From assembly GCF_002204745.1 (NCBI RefSeq), contig NZ_NIRR01000023.1:1-64000 (forward strand): a DNA stretch of 64,000 nucleotides. Direction: 5' to 3'. A program made the translations under genes and the position numbers. This document shows, piece by piece, positions 33,294 through 41,271 of the stretch. Under the pieces are notes generated by a model, which searched no databases, was not told the origin of the DNA, and saw nothing but the letters and a program-made list of their open reading frames with translations. Each line of letters begins with the position of its first letter. Positions within the stretch are counted from its first letter, which is position 1. Origin of the DNA: Hymenobacter amundsenii (GTDB lineage Bacteria; Bacteroidota; Bacteroidia; Cytophagales; Hymenobacteraceae).

Positions 33294-34715
33294 ATGAGTA
33301 TTCCGAAGCCCAGCATCCCACAAGGCACCCGCGACTTTGGCCCCGCTGTGGTGGCCCGCCGCACCTATATTTTCGGCGTAATTCGCCGTGTGTTCGAGAA
33401 GTTCGGTTATGCCCCGCTCGAAACCCCAACCCTTGAAAACCTGAGCGTGCTCACCGGTAAGTACGGCGAAGAAGGCGACCAGCTGCTATTTAAGGTGCTC
33501 AACTCGGGTAACTTTCTCAAAAAGCAGAAGGGGGAGGTAATCAAAGAAGAAGTGACGGCCGACGACCTGCTGGCCGGGCCGAAAACGGTACTACCTAAGA
33601 TTGCCGAAAAGGGCCTGCGCTACGACCTCACGGTGCCCTTCGCCCGCTACGTGGTCATGAACCGCGGCACGCTGGTGTTCCCGTTCAAGCGCTACCAAAT
33701 TCAGCCCGTGTGGCGGGCCGACCGGCCCCAGCGTGGCCGCTACCGCGAGTTCTACCAGTGCGACGCCGACGTAGTGGGCACCGATTCGCTGCTCTGCGAG
33801 GCCGAAATCGTGCTCATGATGTCGGAGGCGCTGACCACCCTGGGCCTGACCGACCACACCATCAAAATCAACCACCGCGGCGTACTGGGCGCTTTCTATC
33901 AGGCACTGGGTGGCGAAGGCACGGAGGTGGATCTGTTCACGGCCATCGATAAGCTCGACAAAATAGGGCGCGAAGGTGTGGAACAAGAGCTGGCCGGGCG
34001 CGGCTTTTCCGTGGAAGCCACCGAAAAACTGTTCGACCTGCTGGGCGTGGCGGGTTCCTTCGAGGAGAAGCTCGACCGGCTGCTGGCGGCCTTCGTAACG
34101 GCCGGTGTAGAGCCCGATAACGCCACTACCGACGGATACCGGGGCCTGCAAGACCTGAGCCGGGTGCTGGAGTACCTGCGCGGATTTGGTTTTGAGAAAT
34201 GGGACAACCTGGAGTTCGACGTGACTCTGGCCCGGGGCCTGAGCTACTACACGGGCTGCATCTTCGAAATCAAGATCAACAATGTGAACATGGGCAGCGT
34301 GAGCGGCGGCGGCCGCTACGACAACCTCACGGGCGCCTTCGGGCTGCCCGGCGTGTCGGGCGTGGGCTTCTCGTTCGGCGTCGACCGACTTTACGACTGC
34401 CTGGAGGAGCTGGAGTTGTTTCCGGCCGCCGTGGCCGCTACTACGCGCTGCCTTATCGCCAATTTCGACCCAGCCAGTGAAGCCGCGGTGCTGCCCGTGC
34501 TGCGCCGTTTGCGCGAGGCTGGTGTGGCCACCGAACTGTACCCTGAATCAACCAAGCTGGCCAAGCAGTTTAAATACGCCGACGGCAAGGGCATCCCGTA
34601 CGTGTTGCTGCAAGGCCCCGAGGAGCGCACCAACGGGCAGTTCAAACTCAAAACCCTGGCCACCGGCACCGAGCAGACGCTCACGCTGGAGCAGGTGCTG
34701 GCCGAGCTACGCTAA
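33294..34715 (+). CDS. hisS: histidyl-tRNA synthetase
   Basis: Charges tRNA-His in the cytoplasm. Class II synthetase. Motif 1 lies around IRRVFEKFGYAPLETPTLE, and motif 2 around PVWRADRPQRGRYREFYQCD. The HisRS-specific signatures RGLSYYTGCIFE and the glycine-rich motif 3 SVSGGGRYDNLTG are present, with an anticodon-binding domain at the C-terminus (VATELYPESTKLAKQFKYAD). 473 residues is slightly above the usual 420-460. It stands alone with hairpins on both sides. Confidence 0.97.
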   Translation: MSIPKPSIPQGTRDFGPAVVARRTYIFGVIRRVFEKFGYAPLETPTLENLSVLTGKYGEEGDQLLFKVLNSGNFLKKQKGEVIKEEVTADDLLAGPKTVLPKIAEKGLRYDLTVPFARYVVMNRGTLVFPFKRYQIQPVWRADRPQRGRYREFYQCDADVVGTDSLLCEAEIVLMMSEALTTLGLTDHTIKINHRGVLGAFYQALGGEGTEVDLFTAIDKLDKIGREGVEQELAGRGFSVEATEKLFDLLGVAGSFEEKLDRLLAAFVTAGVEPDNATTDGYRGLQDLSRVLEYLRGFGFEKWDNLEFDVTLARGLSYYTGCIFEIKINNVNMGSVSGGGRYDNLTGAFGLPGVSGVGFSFGVDRLYDCLEELELFPAAVAATTRCLIANFDPASEAAVLPVLRRLREAGVATELYPESTKLAKQFKYADGKGIPYVLLQGPEERTNGQFKLKTLATGTEQTLTLEQVLAELR

Positions 34716-34721
34716 CGACAT

Positions 34722-34774
34722 TGCCAGCAAGCCCTTACCAGTTGCCGGAAACTACCCGGTGGGGGCTTGCTGGC
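34722..34774. terminator. hairpin after hisS
   Basis: TGCCAGCAAGCCC pairs exactly with GGGCTTGCTGGCA over 13 bp, with a 27-nt loop. It lies between hisS and the convergent 71-residue ORF and overlaps the latter's 3' end. Confidence 0.6.
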
Positions 34775-34967
34775 AGTGCCGCACGTTAAGAGCATGGCGC
34801 ACTTCAGTCCAGCTTAGGTCGCCGGCCACATAGCTCGCGTAGAGTTGCTGGGCATAGGGCGTGGCTTTGGTGCGGAGGCTGGGAATGGCGTCCTGCAAGC
34901 GCAGCAGCACATAGTACCGTTGTGCGGGCGTTTGAGCACAAGGGCCGTATTTGGAGTTGCATTCCAT
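34752..34967 (-). CDS. small hypothetical protein (71 aa)
   Basis: A 71-residue frame whose middle (LLRLQDAIPSLRTKATPYAQQLYASYVAGDLSWTEVRHAL) looks like two amphipathic helices of a real small protein. The G-D/E-L-S/T-x-x-E-x-x-x-x-L ending recalls small helical antitoxin-like proteins, but no toxin is next to it, and I do not assign a function. It is the only gene-like content in the 470 nt between hisS and hutH. Moderate chance of being a true gene. Confidence 0.45.
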   Translation of the reverse strand: MECNSKYGPCAQTPAQRYYVLLRLQDAIPSLRTKATPYAQQLYASYVAGDLSWTEVRHALNVRHCQQAPTG

Positions 34968-35030
34968 GGCGTAAGCAGATAGAAATCAGCGCAGTAGTTT
35001 AAATTTCGGCAAGAATAAGCCAAGAATCAA

Positions 35031-35079
35031 GCGGATAAATACGGGTTTACCGCAGTGGTACTCTCCGTATTTATCCCGT
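35031..35079. repeat. short AT-containing inverted repeat before hutH
   Basis: CGGATAAATACGG pairs with CCGTATTTATCCCG (one bulged base). The loop is about 19 nt. It lies about 110 nt before the hutH start and may terminate or regulate. Confidence 0.5.
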
Positions 35080-35186
35080 TGCGAAACCAGTTTTCGCCCT
35101 GCCCACCCACCGGCCAGGGTTTTTGGGCGGCGGCAGTTTCCGTACTTTCACGCCTCCTGCCCTCCGCCCTCTTCCCAACTCCACCC

Positions 35187-36686
35187 ATGGCCGCCGACTA
35201 CGCCCTCACGCCCAATATTCCCCTCGATCTGGCTACGCTTGATGAGTTGCTGCGCAGCCGGGCCCGGGTGGTGCTCAGCGACGAGGCCCGCCAGCGTATC
35301 ACCACCTGCCACGACTACCTGCACCAGCGCCTGGAGCGCGACCCCGATACGGCGGTGTACGGCATTAACACGGGTTTTGGGGCGCTGTGCGGGCAGGCCA
35401 TTCCGGGCCCGCAGCGCCAGCAGTTGCAGGCCAACCTGCTCATGTCGCACGCCTGCGGCACGGGCCCCGAGGTGCCGGCCGAATTGGTGCGGCTGATGCT
35501 GCTGCTGAAGGTGCAGAGCCTGAGCCACGGCCACAGCGGCGTGCAGCTGGCCACCGCCCAACGGCTGCTCGATTTTTACAACCGCGGTATGCTGCCGGTG
35601 GTGTACGAGCAGGGCAGCCTGGGCGCCAGCGGCGACCTGGCCCCACTGGCCCATTTGTGCCTGCCGCTGCTGGGCCTGGGCGAGGTGAACTACGAGGGCT
35701 ACCGCCTGAGCGCGGCCGATGCCATGAGTTTGTTCAGCTGGGAGCCCATTGTACTGAAGGCCAAGGAAGGACTGGCCCTGCTCAACGGCACCCAGTTTAT
35801 GCTGGCCTACGCCGTGCACGCGCTTCTGCGCACCCAGCGCCTGGCCGCCGCCGCCGACGTTATCGGGGCCCTTTCGCTGGAGGCGTTTCATGGGCTGGCC
35901 GAGCCCTTTGATGAGCGCCTGCACCGCCTGCGCCCTCACCCCGGGCAAGTGCTAGTGGCGGCCCGCCTGCGCGGCTTATTGGCCGGCAGCGAGTTGCAGC
36001 AGCAACCTAAAACTGCCGTGCAGGACCCTTACTCACTGCGCTGCATGCCCCAGGTGCACGGGGCCTCGCGCGACGCGCTGGCTTACGTGGCCCGCACGGT
36101 CGAAACCGAGTGCAACGCCGTTACCGACAACCCCATCATCTTCCCCGCCGACGACGCCATTCTGAGCGGAGGCAATTTCCACGGCCAGCCTTTGGCATTG
36201 GGGCTGGATATGCTGGCCATTGCCGCCGCCGAGCTGGGCAGCATCTCGCAGCAGCGTACGGCCCAGCTTATTGGCGGGCAACGGGGGCTGCCGCCGTTTC
36301 TGGTAGCCGAGCCGGGGCTGAACTCGGGCCTGATGATTCCGCAGTACGCCGCCGCCGGCCTCGTGAGCCAGAACAAGCAGCTCTGCACCCCCGCCTCGGT
36401 CGACAGCCTGGTGAGCAGCAACGGCCAGGAAGACCATGTGAGCATGGGTGCTAACGCCGCCACCAAGGCCCTGCGGGTAGTGGTAAATGTAGAGCAGCTA
36501 CTGGGCATCGAACTGCTGAACGCCACCCAGGCCCTAGCCTTCCGCCGCCCCGCCCGCACCTCCGAGCCGCTGGAAAAACTGGCCGCCGCTTTCCGCGAAA
36601 AAGTGGCCTTCGTGAGCCAAGACCGGATTCTGTACCCCGATCTGCAGGCCGCTGCTGCTTTCGTGCGCGACTACGCCTGGGAGTAG
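35187..36686 (+). CDS. hutH: histidine ammonia-lyase
   Basis: Removes ammonia from histidine to give urocanate, the first step of histidine breakdown. The autocatalytic MIO cofactor triad Ala-Ser-Gly is at 147-149 in GSLGASGDLAPL. YGINTGFG at 58-65 supplies the active-site Tyr. NLLMSHACGTG and the late block TDNPIIFPADDAILSGGNFHG are characteristic, and QxxQ/E in SNGQEDHVSMG is conserved. The Ser-His after NLLM fits histidine rather than tyrosine specificity. 499 residues is the normal length. I start at MAADYAL, where family similarity begins; upstream in-frame codons give unlikely sequence. No other hut genes are nearby. Confidence 0.94.
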   Translation: MAADYALTPNIPLDLATLDELLRSRARVVLSDEARQRITTCHDYLHQRLERDPDTAVYGINTGFGALCGQAIPGPQRQQLQANLLMSHACGTGPEVPAELVRLMLLLKVQSLSHGHSGVQLATAQRLLDFYNRGMLPVVYEQGSLGASGDLAPLAHLCLPLLGLGEVNYEGYRLSAADAMSLFSWEPIVLKAKEGLALLNGTQFMLAYAVHALLRTQRLAAAADVIGALSLEAFHGLAEPFDERLHRLRPHPGQVLVAARLRGLLAGSELQQQPKTAVQDPYSLRCMPQVHGASRDALAYVARTVETECNAVTDNPIIFPADDAILSGGNFHGQPLALGLDMLAIAAAELGSISQQRTAQLIGGQRGLPPFLVAEPGLNSGLMIPQYAAAGLVSQNKQLCTPASVDSLVSSNGQEDHVSMGANAATKALRVVVNVEQLLGIELLNATQALAFRRPARTSEPLEKLAAAFREKVAFVSQDRILYPDLQAAAAFVRDYAWE

Positions 36687-36766
36687 GCAAGGCGGCGGTA
36701 CGCCTGGCTTCGCTATTTTCGTCCACTCGTAAACGCAACGCTGGCCCTACGGCGTTAAGACTTGCT

Positions 36767-38707
36767 ATGATGAGAACCGCCTTCCTGCTCTGGGTCTGTG
36801 GGCTACTGAGCCTGCTGAACGCACCGACGCTGCGGGCGCAGGGCAGCTGCGTCTCGATGACCGATGCCGGAGCCTGCTTCGAGGCTTACGATGCCGCCAC
36901 TGGCCGGCCCATTGCTAAGCTGCTGTGCGTGGGGCGACCGGTCCGGCTGCGCGACTGCAGCGGCAAGGGCCTTAAGCCTGGCGAAATTTACTACCGCCAG
37001 GGCTCCACCACGCTCTGTACCGGCTTCACCGACACCACCACTACCTTCACGCCCACCGCGCCGGGGCCGCTCATCGTCACCCAGAACACCCAGGGTAGCG
37101 TCAGCGGGTCCCAGGGCATCATCTTTTCCAAGACCTACGAAGTGGTAGCCGCGCCGGCACCTACGTTTACCGTGGCCGTCTGCTCGCCCGGATTGGTCCA
37201 GGTAACCATTACTGACAGCAACTACAGTGGGTACTTCGTGCAGATTGGCAACGGACCGCTGGTGCCAGCCGTCCGCAACGCGCCGGTCAGCTACCCGGTA
37301 GCTGCTCCCAACACCGTCACCGTTACCGGCCGCAACAGTCAGGCGCTGCTCTGCGACGGAGTGGCCACCCAACCGTTCGTACCGCTACCGGCCCCACAGG
37401 CACCGGTATTGCGCAGCCTTACCACGCCCGCCGACGGCACGGCCAGCTTTGCGTTCGATGCCTTGCAGCCCGCGTACCGTTACCAGCTGCAAGTAGCTGA
37501 TGCTACCGGTGGCTACCGCGACGTAACTGCGGTGCCGACCGGCGCCACCACGCTAACGCTACCAGCAGCTCCACTACCGGGCTGCTTCCGGCTGCTACTT
37601 CAGGACCAGTGCCAGCCGCTGGTTTTCAGCCGGCCTTCCAATGAAATCTGCTCGGTCCGACTGACCGGCACGGCCCTCAACGGGCGCAATCAGCTCAGTT
37701 GGACAAGCGCCGGCACTGGCACCTACACTCTCACCCGCACTGAGGGCAGCACTAGTGTGCCGCTCCCCCTGCCCGCCGGCGCCACCGAATATGCGGATGC
37801 GGCCATAACCTGCGGCAGCACCTACCGCTACCGCCTAAGCCTGACCAGCGGCCCCGCCGTATCGGTGGCCAACGAGGTAAGCCTGACGGCCCAGTCGTCG
37901 ACGCCGCCGGTTACGCCCCGGCTGGTGGCTAGCTTCAACCTGCGCAACCAGGTGGTACTCACGACCAATGCCACCGGCACCGGCGGGCAGCTCACCTACC
38001 AGCGCAACGGCACCCTGCTGGCCACTACCGCCGCCCGTACGCTCACCGATTCGCTGGCCGGGCCGCCCGACCCGGCCACGCCGCGCTGCTACACCGTAGC
38101 CTTCCAGGACGATTGTGGTAACCGGGCGCTGGCCAGTTCGGCGCCCGCCTGCCCGGTGCAGCTGCGGGCCGAACCGGCCAACCTTACCGGCTCCGAAATC
38201 CGTCTTACCTGGTCGGCGCTGACTGGGCCCGACTCTACGGTGCGGGTCAGTTACCGGGTGCTCACGCTCTCGGCCACCAACGCGGTGCTGGGCAGCGTGC
38301 TCGTGGGGCCGGCCCGTACTTATCTCGACCTAAGGCCCCCAGCAGACCAGCAAGCCGTGCGCTACCGCATCGAGGCCAACGGGGCCGGACTAGCGGCTCC
38401 CTCCTACTCCAACGTGGCCACGGTAGCACGGCCAGTGAAGGTGTTCGTGCCCACCGCCTTCACGCCCAACGGCGACGGCCTCAACGATGTGCTAGAGCTG
38501 AAAGGGCGCTTCCTGGACAACTTCCGCTTCACCATTATCGACCGCAACGGCCAGACGGTCTTCCAGACCACCGACCGTGCCCGCTCCTGGGATGGCCGCA
38601 TCGGATCGGCCGCACCCGCGCCCGGCGCCTACGTCTGGCAGTTCGAGGCCACCGACCAGGCCGGCCGCCGCACCACCGAGCACGGCACGGTCACGATTCT
38701 GCGCTGA
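36767..38707 (+). CDS. T9SS type B cargo protein with gliding-motility C-terminal domain
   Basis: Secreted protein. The signal peptide (RTAFLLWVCGLLSLLNAPTLRAQ) is followed by several Ig/fibronectin-like beta domains with Cys pairs, and a C-terminal CHU_C domain. The latter has FVPTAFTPNGDGLNDVL, ELKGRFLDNFRFTIIDRNG, VFQTTD, WDGRIG, GAYVWQFEATD and GTVTILR. This ~85-residue domain is the type IX secretion type B sorting signal. Low-complexity Thr/Ala-rich linkers are typical of surface adhesins. There is no catalytic motif, so adhesion or matrix is likely. A second in-frame ATG directly follows the first. Confidence 0.92.
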   Translation: MMRTAFLLWVCGLLSLLNAPTLRAQGSCVSMTDAGACFEAYDAATGRPIAKLLCVGRPVRLRDCSGKGLKPGEIYYRQGSTTLCTGFTDTTTTFTPTAPGPLIVTQNTQGSVSGSQGIIFSKTYEVVAAPAPTFTVAVCSPGLVQVTITDSNYSGYFVQIGNGPLVPAVRNAPVSYPVAAPNTVTVTGRNSQALLCDGVATQPFVPLPAPQAPVLRSLTTPADGTASFAFDALQPAYRYQLQVADATGGYRDVTAVPTGATTLTLPAAPLPGCFRLLLQDQCQPLVFSRPSNEICSVRLTGTALNGRNQLSWTSAGTGTYTLTRTEGSTSVPLPLPAGATEYADAAITCGSTYRYRLSLTSGPAVSVANEVSLTAQSSTPPVTPRLVASFNLRNQVVLTTNATGTGGQLTYQRNGTLLATTAARTLTDSLAGPPDPATPRCYTVAFQDDCGNRALASSAPACPVQLRAEPANLTGSEIRLTWSALTGPDSTVRVSYRVLTLSATNAVLGSVLVGPARTYLDLRPPADQQAVRYRIEANGAGLAAPSYSNVATVARPVKVFVPTAFTPNGDGLNDVLELKGRFLDNFRFTIIDRNGQTVFQTTDRARSWDGRIGSAAPAPGAYVWQFEATDQAGRRTTEHGTVTILR

Positions 38708-38764
38708 TGCCGAACGGCCATAGCGTGAACCGAAGCTTTGGTTCGCGCTACGGGCCGTTGAACG

Positions 38765-38772
38765 TATCTTTG
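38765..38772 (+). promoter_or_regulatory. TATCTTTG -7 element for the YbaB gene
   Basis: Exact TAnnTTTG match 35 nt before the YbaB start. A TTTG lies 24 nt upstream, slightly longer than the usual spacer. Confidence 0.55.
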
Positions 38773-38807
38773 CCTTACTTTTCTCACCTTTTGATACGAC
38801 GACGCTT

Positions 38808-39143
38808 ATGTTTGATATGGCCGGCATGATGGGCAAGATGAAGGATCTTCAGGATAAAATGAAGGTGGCCCAGGACCAACTCCAGTACATCACGGCCACG
38901 GCCGAATCGGGCGGCGGGCTCGTGAAAGCCACTGCCAATGGCCAGCGCCGCCTGCTCAAGCTCGAAATCGATGAGAGCCTGCTCCAGCCCCAAGACCGCG
39001 ACATGCTGGCCGACTTAGTGGTAGCCGCCGTTAACAAGGTAATGGACGAGGCCGCTACCAAGGCTCAGGACGAGCTCAAAAAGACCACTTCCGGCCTTAT
39101 TCCCAATATTCCCGGCTTCGACCTCGGCGGCTTTGGCCTCTGA
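38808..39143 (+). CDS. YbaB/EbfC family nucleoid-associated protein
   Basis: Small DNA-binding dimer that coats the nucleoid. The start MFDMAGMMGKMKDLQDKMK and the core GGGLVKATANGQRRLLKLEIDESLL fit the family closely, and the C-terminal ...PNIPGFDLGGFGL is the usual glycine-rich end. 111 residues is normal. In many genomes this gene sits with dnaX and recR, but here it is followed by a glycosyltransferase that overlaps its last codons. Confidence 0.92.
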   Translation: MFDMAGMMGKMKDLQDKMKVAQDQLQYITATAESGGGLVKATANGQRRLLKLEIDESLLQPQDRDMLADLVVAAVNKVMDEAATKAQDELKKTTSGLIPNIPGFDLGGFGL

Positions 39144-40200
39144 TACCAGCCCCAAAAGCTGCGCCGATGTAGCCGTAGTCATTCTCAACTGGAACGGCCT
39201 CGACTATCTGCGCCAGTTCCTGCCCGGGGTGCTGGCCCACTCGGCCGGGGCCACCGTGTTCGTGGCCGACAATGCCTCTACCGACGATTCAGTGGCCGTT
39301 TTGCGGGCCGAATTTCCGGCGGTGCGGGTGCTGGAAAACGGCGGCAACCTGGGTTTCTGCGAGGGGTACAACGTGGCGCTGGGCCGGCTCGGGCCCGAGT
39401 TCCGGTATTATGTGCTGCTGAATTCTGATGTGGAGGTAACGCCCGGCTGGCTCGCGCCCCAGCGGGCACTGCTGGAGGCCAACCCGCGCATCGCCGCCTG
39501 CCAGCCCAAAATCAGGCAGTATAGCCCCGACCCGGCCACGCGCCAACTGTTCGAATACGCCGGGGCCGGCGGGGGATACCTCGATTCGCTGGGCTACCCC
39601 TTCTGCCGCGGCCGCCTCTTCGATACGCTCGAAACCGACACCGGCCAGTACGATGATGCCCGGCCAGTGGCCTGGGCCACCGGGGCCTGCCTGCTGGTGC
39701 GGGCCGAAGCCTGGCACGCGCTGAGCGGGCTGGAATCGACTTTTTTTGCCCACATGGAGGAAATCGACTTCTGCTGGCGGCTCCAGAACGCTGGCTGGCA
39801 GGTGTGGTACCAGGGCGGAAGCACGGTGTTTCATATGGGCGGCGGCACGCTGCATAAATCCAACCCCCGCAAAACTTACCTCAATTTCCGCAACGGCCTG
39901 GCCTTGGTCTACCTCAACACTCACCCGGCCGAGTTACCCGCCGTGCTCATCGGCCGTATCGCCCTCGACGGCGTAGCGGCCCTGCGCCTGCTCGCCCAGG
40001 GCCAGTGGGCCGACTGCAAAGCCGTACTGCGGGCCCACTGGCATTTCTGGGGCCGCTTCGGGTACTGGCGGCAGCGGCGGCGCAAGTTCCCGCCCCGTTT
40101 GCGCCTGTCCGAGCGAGCCGGCACCTACGCCGGCAGCCTCGTGTGGGCTTATTTCGGGCAGGGGAAGCGGAAGTTTCCTGAACTGGATTTTGAGAAGTGA
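39133..40200 (+). CDS. family 2 glycosyltransferase
   Basis: GT-A fold enzyme that transfers a sugar from a nucleotide donor, probably for surface polysaccharide. Nucleotide-binding strand VAVVILNWNG, ADNASTDDSV and the D-x-D-like NSDVEVTPGW place it in the rhamnosyl/WcaE-like GT2 group. The later WATGACLLVR ... FFAHMEEIDFCWRLQ is also characteristic. There is no ATG near the domain start; the first legal codon is a TTG that overlaps the last four codons of the YbaB gene, so translational coupling is likely. There is no membrane helix except a weak C-terminal one. Other sugar genes are absent nearby. Confidence 0.85.
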   Translation: MASDTSPKSCADVAVVILNWNGLDYLRQFLPGVLAHSAGATVFVADNASTDDSVAVLRAEFPAVRVLENGGNLGFCEGYNVALGRLGPEFRYYVLLNSDVEVTPGWLAPQRALLEANPRIAACQPKIRQYSPDPATRQLFEYAGAGGGYLDSLGYPFCRGRLFDTLETDTGQYDDARPVAWATGACLLVRAEAWHALSGLESTFFAHMEEIDFCWRLQNAGWQVWYQGGSTVFHMGGGTLHKSNPRKTYLNFRNGLALVYLNTHPAELPAVLIGRIALDGVAALRLLAQGQWADCKAVLRAHWHFWGRFGYWRQRRRKFPPRLRLSERAGTYAGSLVWAYFGQGKRKFPELDFEK

Positions 40201-40235
40201 GAAGTGGAGCCGATTATTAAAGGTTAGGCTTAAGC

Positions 40236-40268
40236 ACAAAAAAGCCCGTTTGCCACGGCAAACAGGCT
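40236..40268 (-). terminator. terminator for the PspC gene, nested in a larger inverted repeat
   Basis: On the minus strand AGCCTGTTTGCC / GGCAAACGGGCT followed by TTTTTT. Outside it GAGAAGTGAGAAGTG (from 40195) partly pairs with CACTTCTCACTCC and a second CTCTCACTTC (to 40307). Confidence 0.75.
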
Positions 40269-40315
40269 CCCAAGAATTTCACTTCTCACTCCTAATCTCT
40301 CACTTCTAAAAAAAA

Positions 40316-40534
40316 CTACAAATCCCAGACGGTGCTGCGCTGGCGGCGCAGGGCCTGGCGCACATTCATCCAGAAAGCCAAGGCGAAGTAGAGCACGATG
40401 GGCGAACCAAAGGTGAAGAACGACGCGTACACGAACGACAGCCGGACGCTGCTAGTTGAAAAACCTACCCGCTTGCCAATGGTGTCGCAAACGCCGAAGC
40501 TCTGTTTTTCGATAAAGTCAGTGAGTCGTTTCAT
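40316..40534 (-). CDS. PspC-domain small membrane protein
   Basis: A 72-residue PspC-type protein. KRLTDFIEKQSFGVCDTIGKRVG (the 'GVCAGIA'-like start of the domain) is followed by one hydrophobic segment (YASFFTFGSPIVLYFALAFW) and a short basic tail. PspC domains occur in phage-shock membrane sensors, and in Bacteroidota often as short stand-alone proteins. The 'G-V-C-D-T-I-G-K-R' block and R-L-S-F-V-Y support the call. It is convergent with the glycosyltransferase and divergent from the lipoprotein gene. Confidence 0.82.
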   Translation of the reverse strand: MKRLTDFIEKQSFGVCDTIGKRVGFSTSSVRLSFVYASFFTFGSPIVLYFALAFWMNVRQALRRQRSTVWDL

Positions 40535-40692
40535 AGCAGTGATTTTCTCTGGCAGTAATAGCGCGTTGTTCGGGTAATATACAATGATTGCGGCCCGGTA
40601 TCAAGCACTTACGTGAGAAACCGCAAGCAAGATACGTCTATCGGCTACCTTTCGCCGTTTGTTTTTTGAATTTGAACGTCCCCGGAGGACTG

Positions 40693-41271
40693 ATGCCTAT
40701 GCGAATGTTGAGCTTGCGAGCGTGGCCGGTAATAGCCGGCGTACTACTAGCGGGTGGGCTGCCAGCCTGCTCGCCCTTACCCAAGGTACTCCGGCAGGCC
40801 CAGGCCGGCCAAACCATTACCGTGCAGCCCGCCGTGCTGGAAAGCAATGGCGAAAATGTGCGTTTTGAAGTAACGGCCCGGGTGCCCGCCGCCCACCTGC
40901 GCAAGGGCGCGGCCTACAACCTGGGCCTCAGCTACCGCTACCAGAACGGCCTGCGTGAGGACACCATAGGGCGGCTCACCTTCATTTCGGGTGAGTACGT
41001 TTACGATGAGGAGCAGAAAGATATGCTCGTTATCCGCCGGCAGTTCTCCTTCCCGTACTCGCCCCAAAAGAGCCCCGGCGAGCTGCTGGCCAACCCCGAC
41101 GCCCGCCTGACCCGCCCCGGCGGCAAGCGCCTGAAGGGCCGCGAAGTGCTGCTGGCCCGCGGCATTGTAACCACCAGCCGCTGTGCTACGCCAGGATACG
41201 GCCCTGCTGCTGCTACCCGAAATCGTGAGCAACGACCGGAGCGGCACCCGGGTACTGCCGTTTTACTTTGA
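40693..41271 (+). CDS. lipoprotein N-terminal half, frameshifted from the following TPR gene
   Basis: Starts with a lipoprotein signal (PVIAGVLLAGGLPAC, Cys about 26) and continues as a beta-rich domain (VRFEVTARVPAAHLRKGAAYNLGLSYRYQNG). After about residue 163 (ARGIVTTSR) the frame becomes arginine- and alanine-rich and unnatural. The +1 frame picks up VLRQDTALLLLPEIVSNDR and runs as a protein of its own. One extra T at about 41182 would explain this. I infer that the original gene spanned 40693-42514. The start ATG is chosen because it gives the intact signal; an upstream GTG-like start at 40588 does not. Confidence 0.65.
   Translation: MPMRMLSLRAWPVIAGVLLAGGLPACSPLPKVLRQAQAGQTITVQPAVLESNGENVRFEVTARVPAAHLRKGAAYNLGLSYRYQNGLREDTIGRLTFISGEYVYDEEQKDMLVIRRQFSFPYSPQKSPGELLANPDARLTRPGGKRLKGREVLLARGIVTTSRCATPGYGPAAATRNREQRPERHPGTAVLL

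Noticed and set aside
40588..40692. Longer start for the split lipoprotein gene
   Set aside because: It would place unrelated residues before a complete lipoprotein signal.
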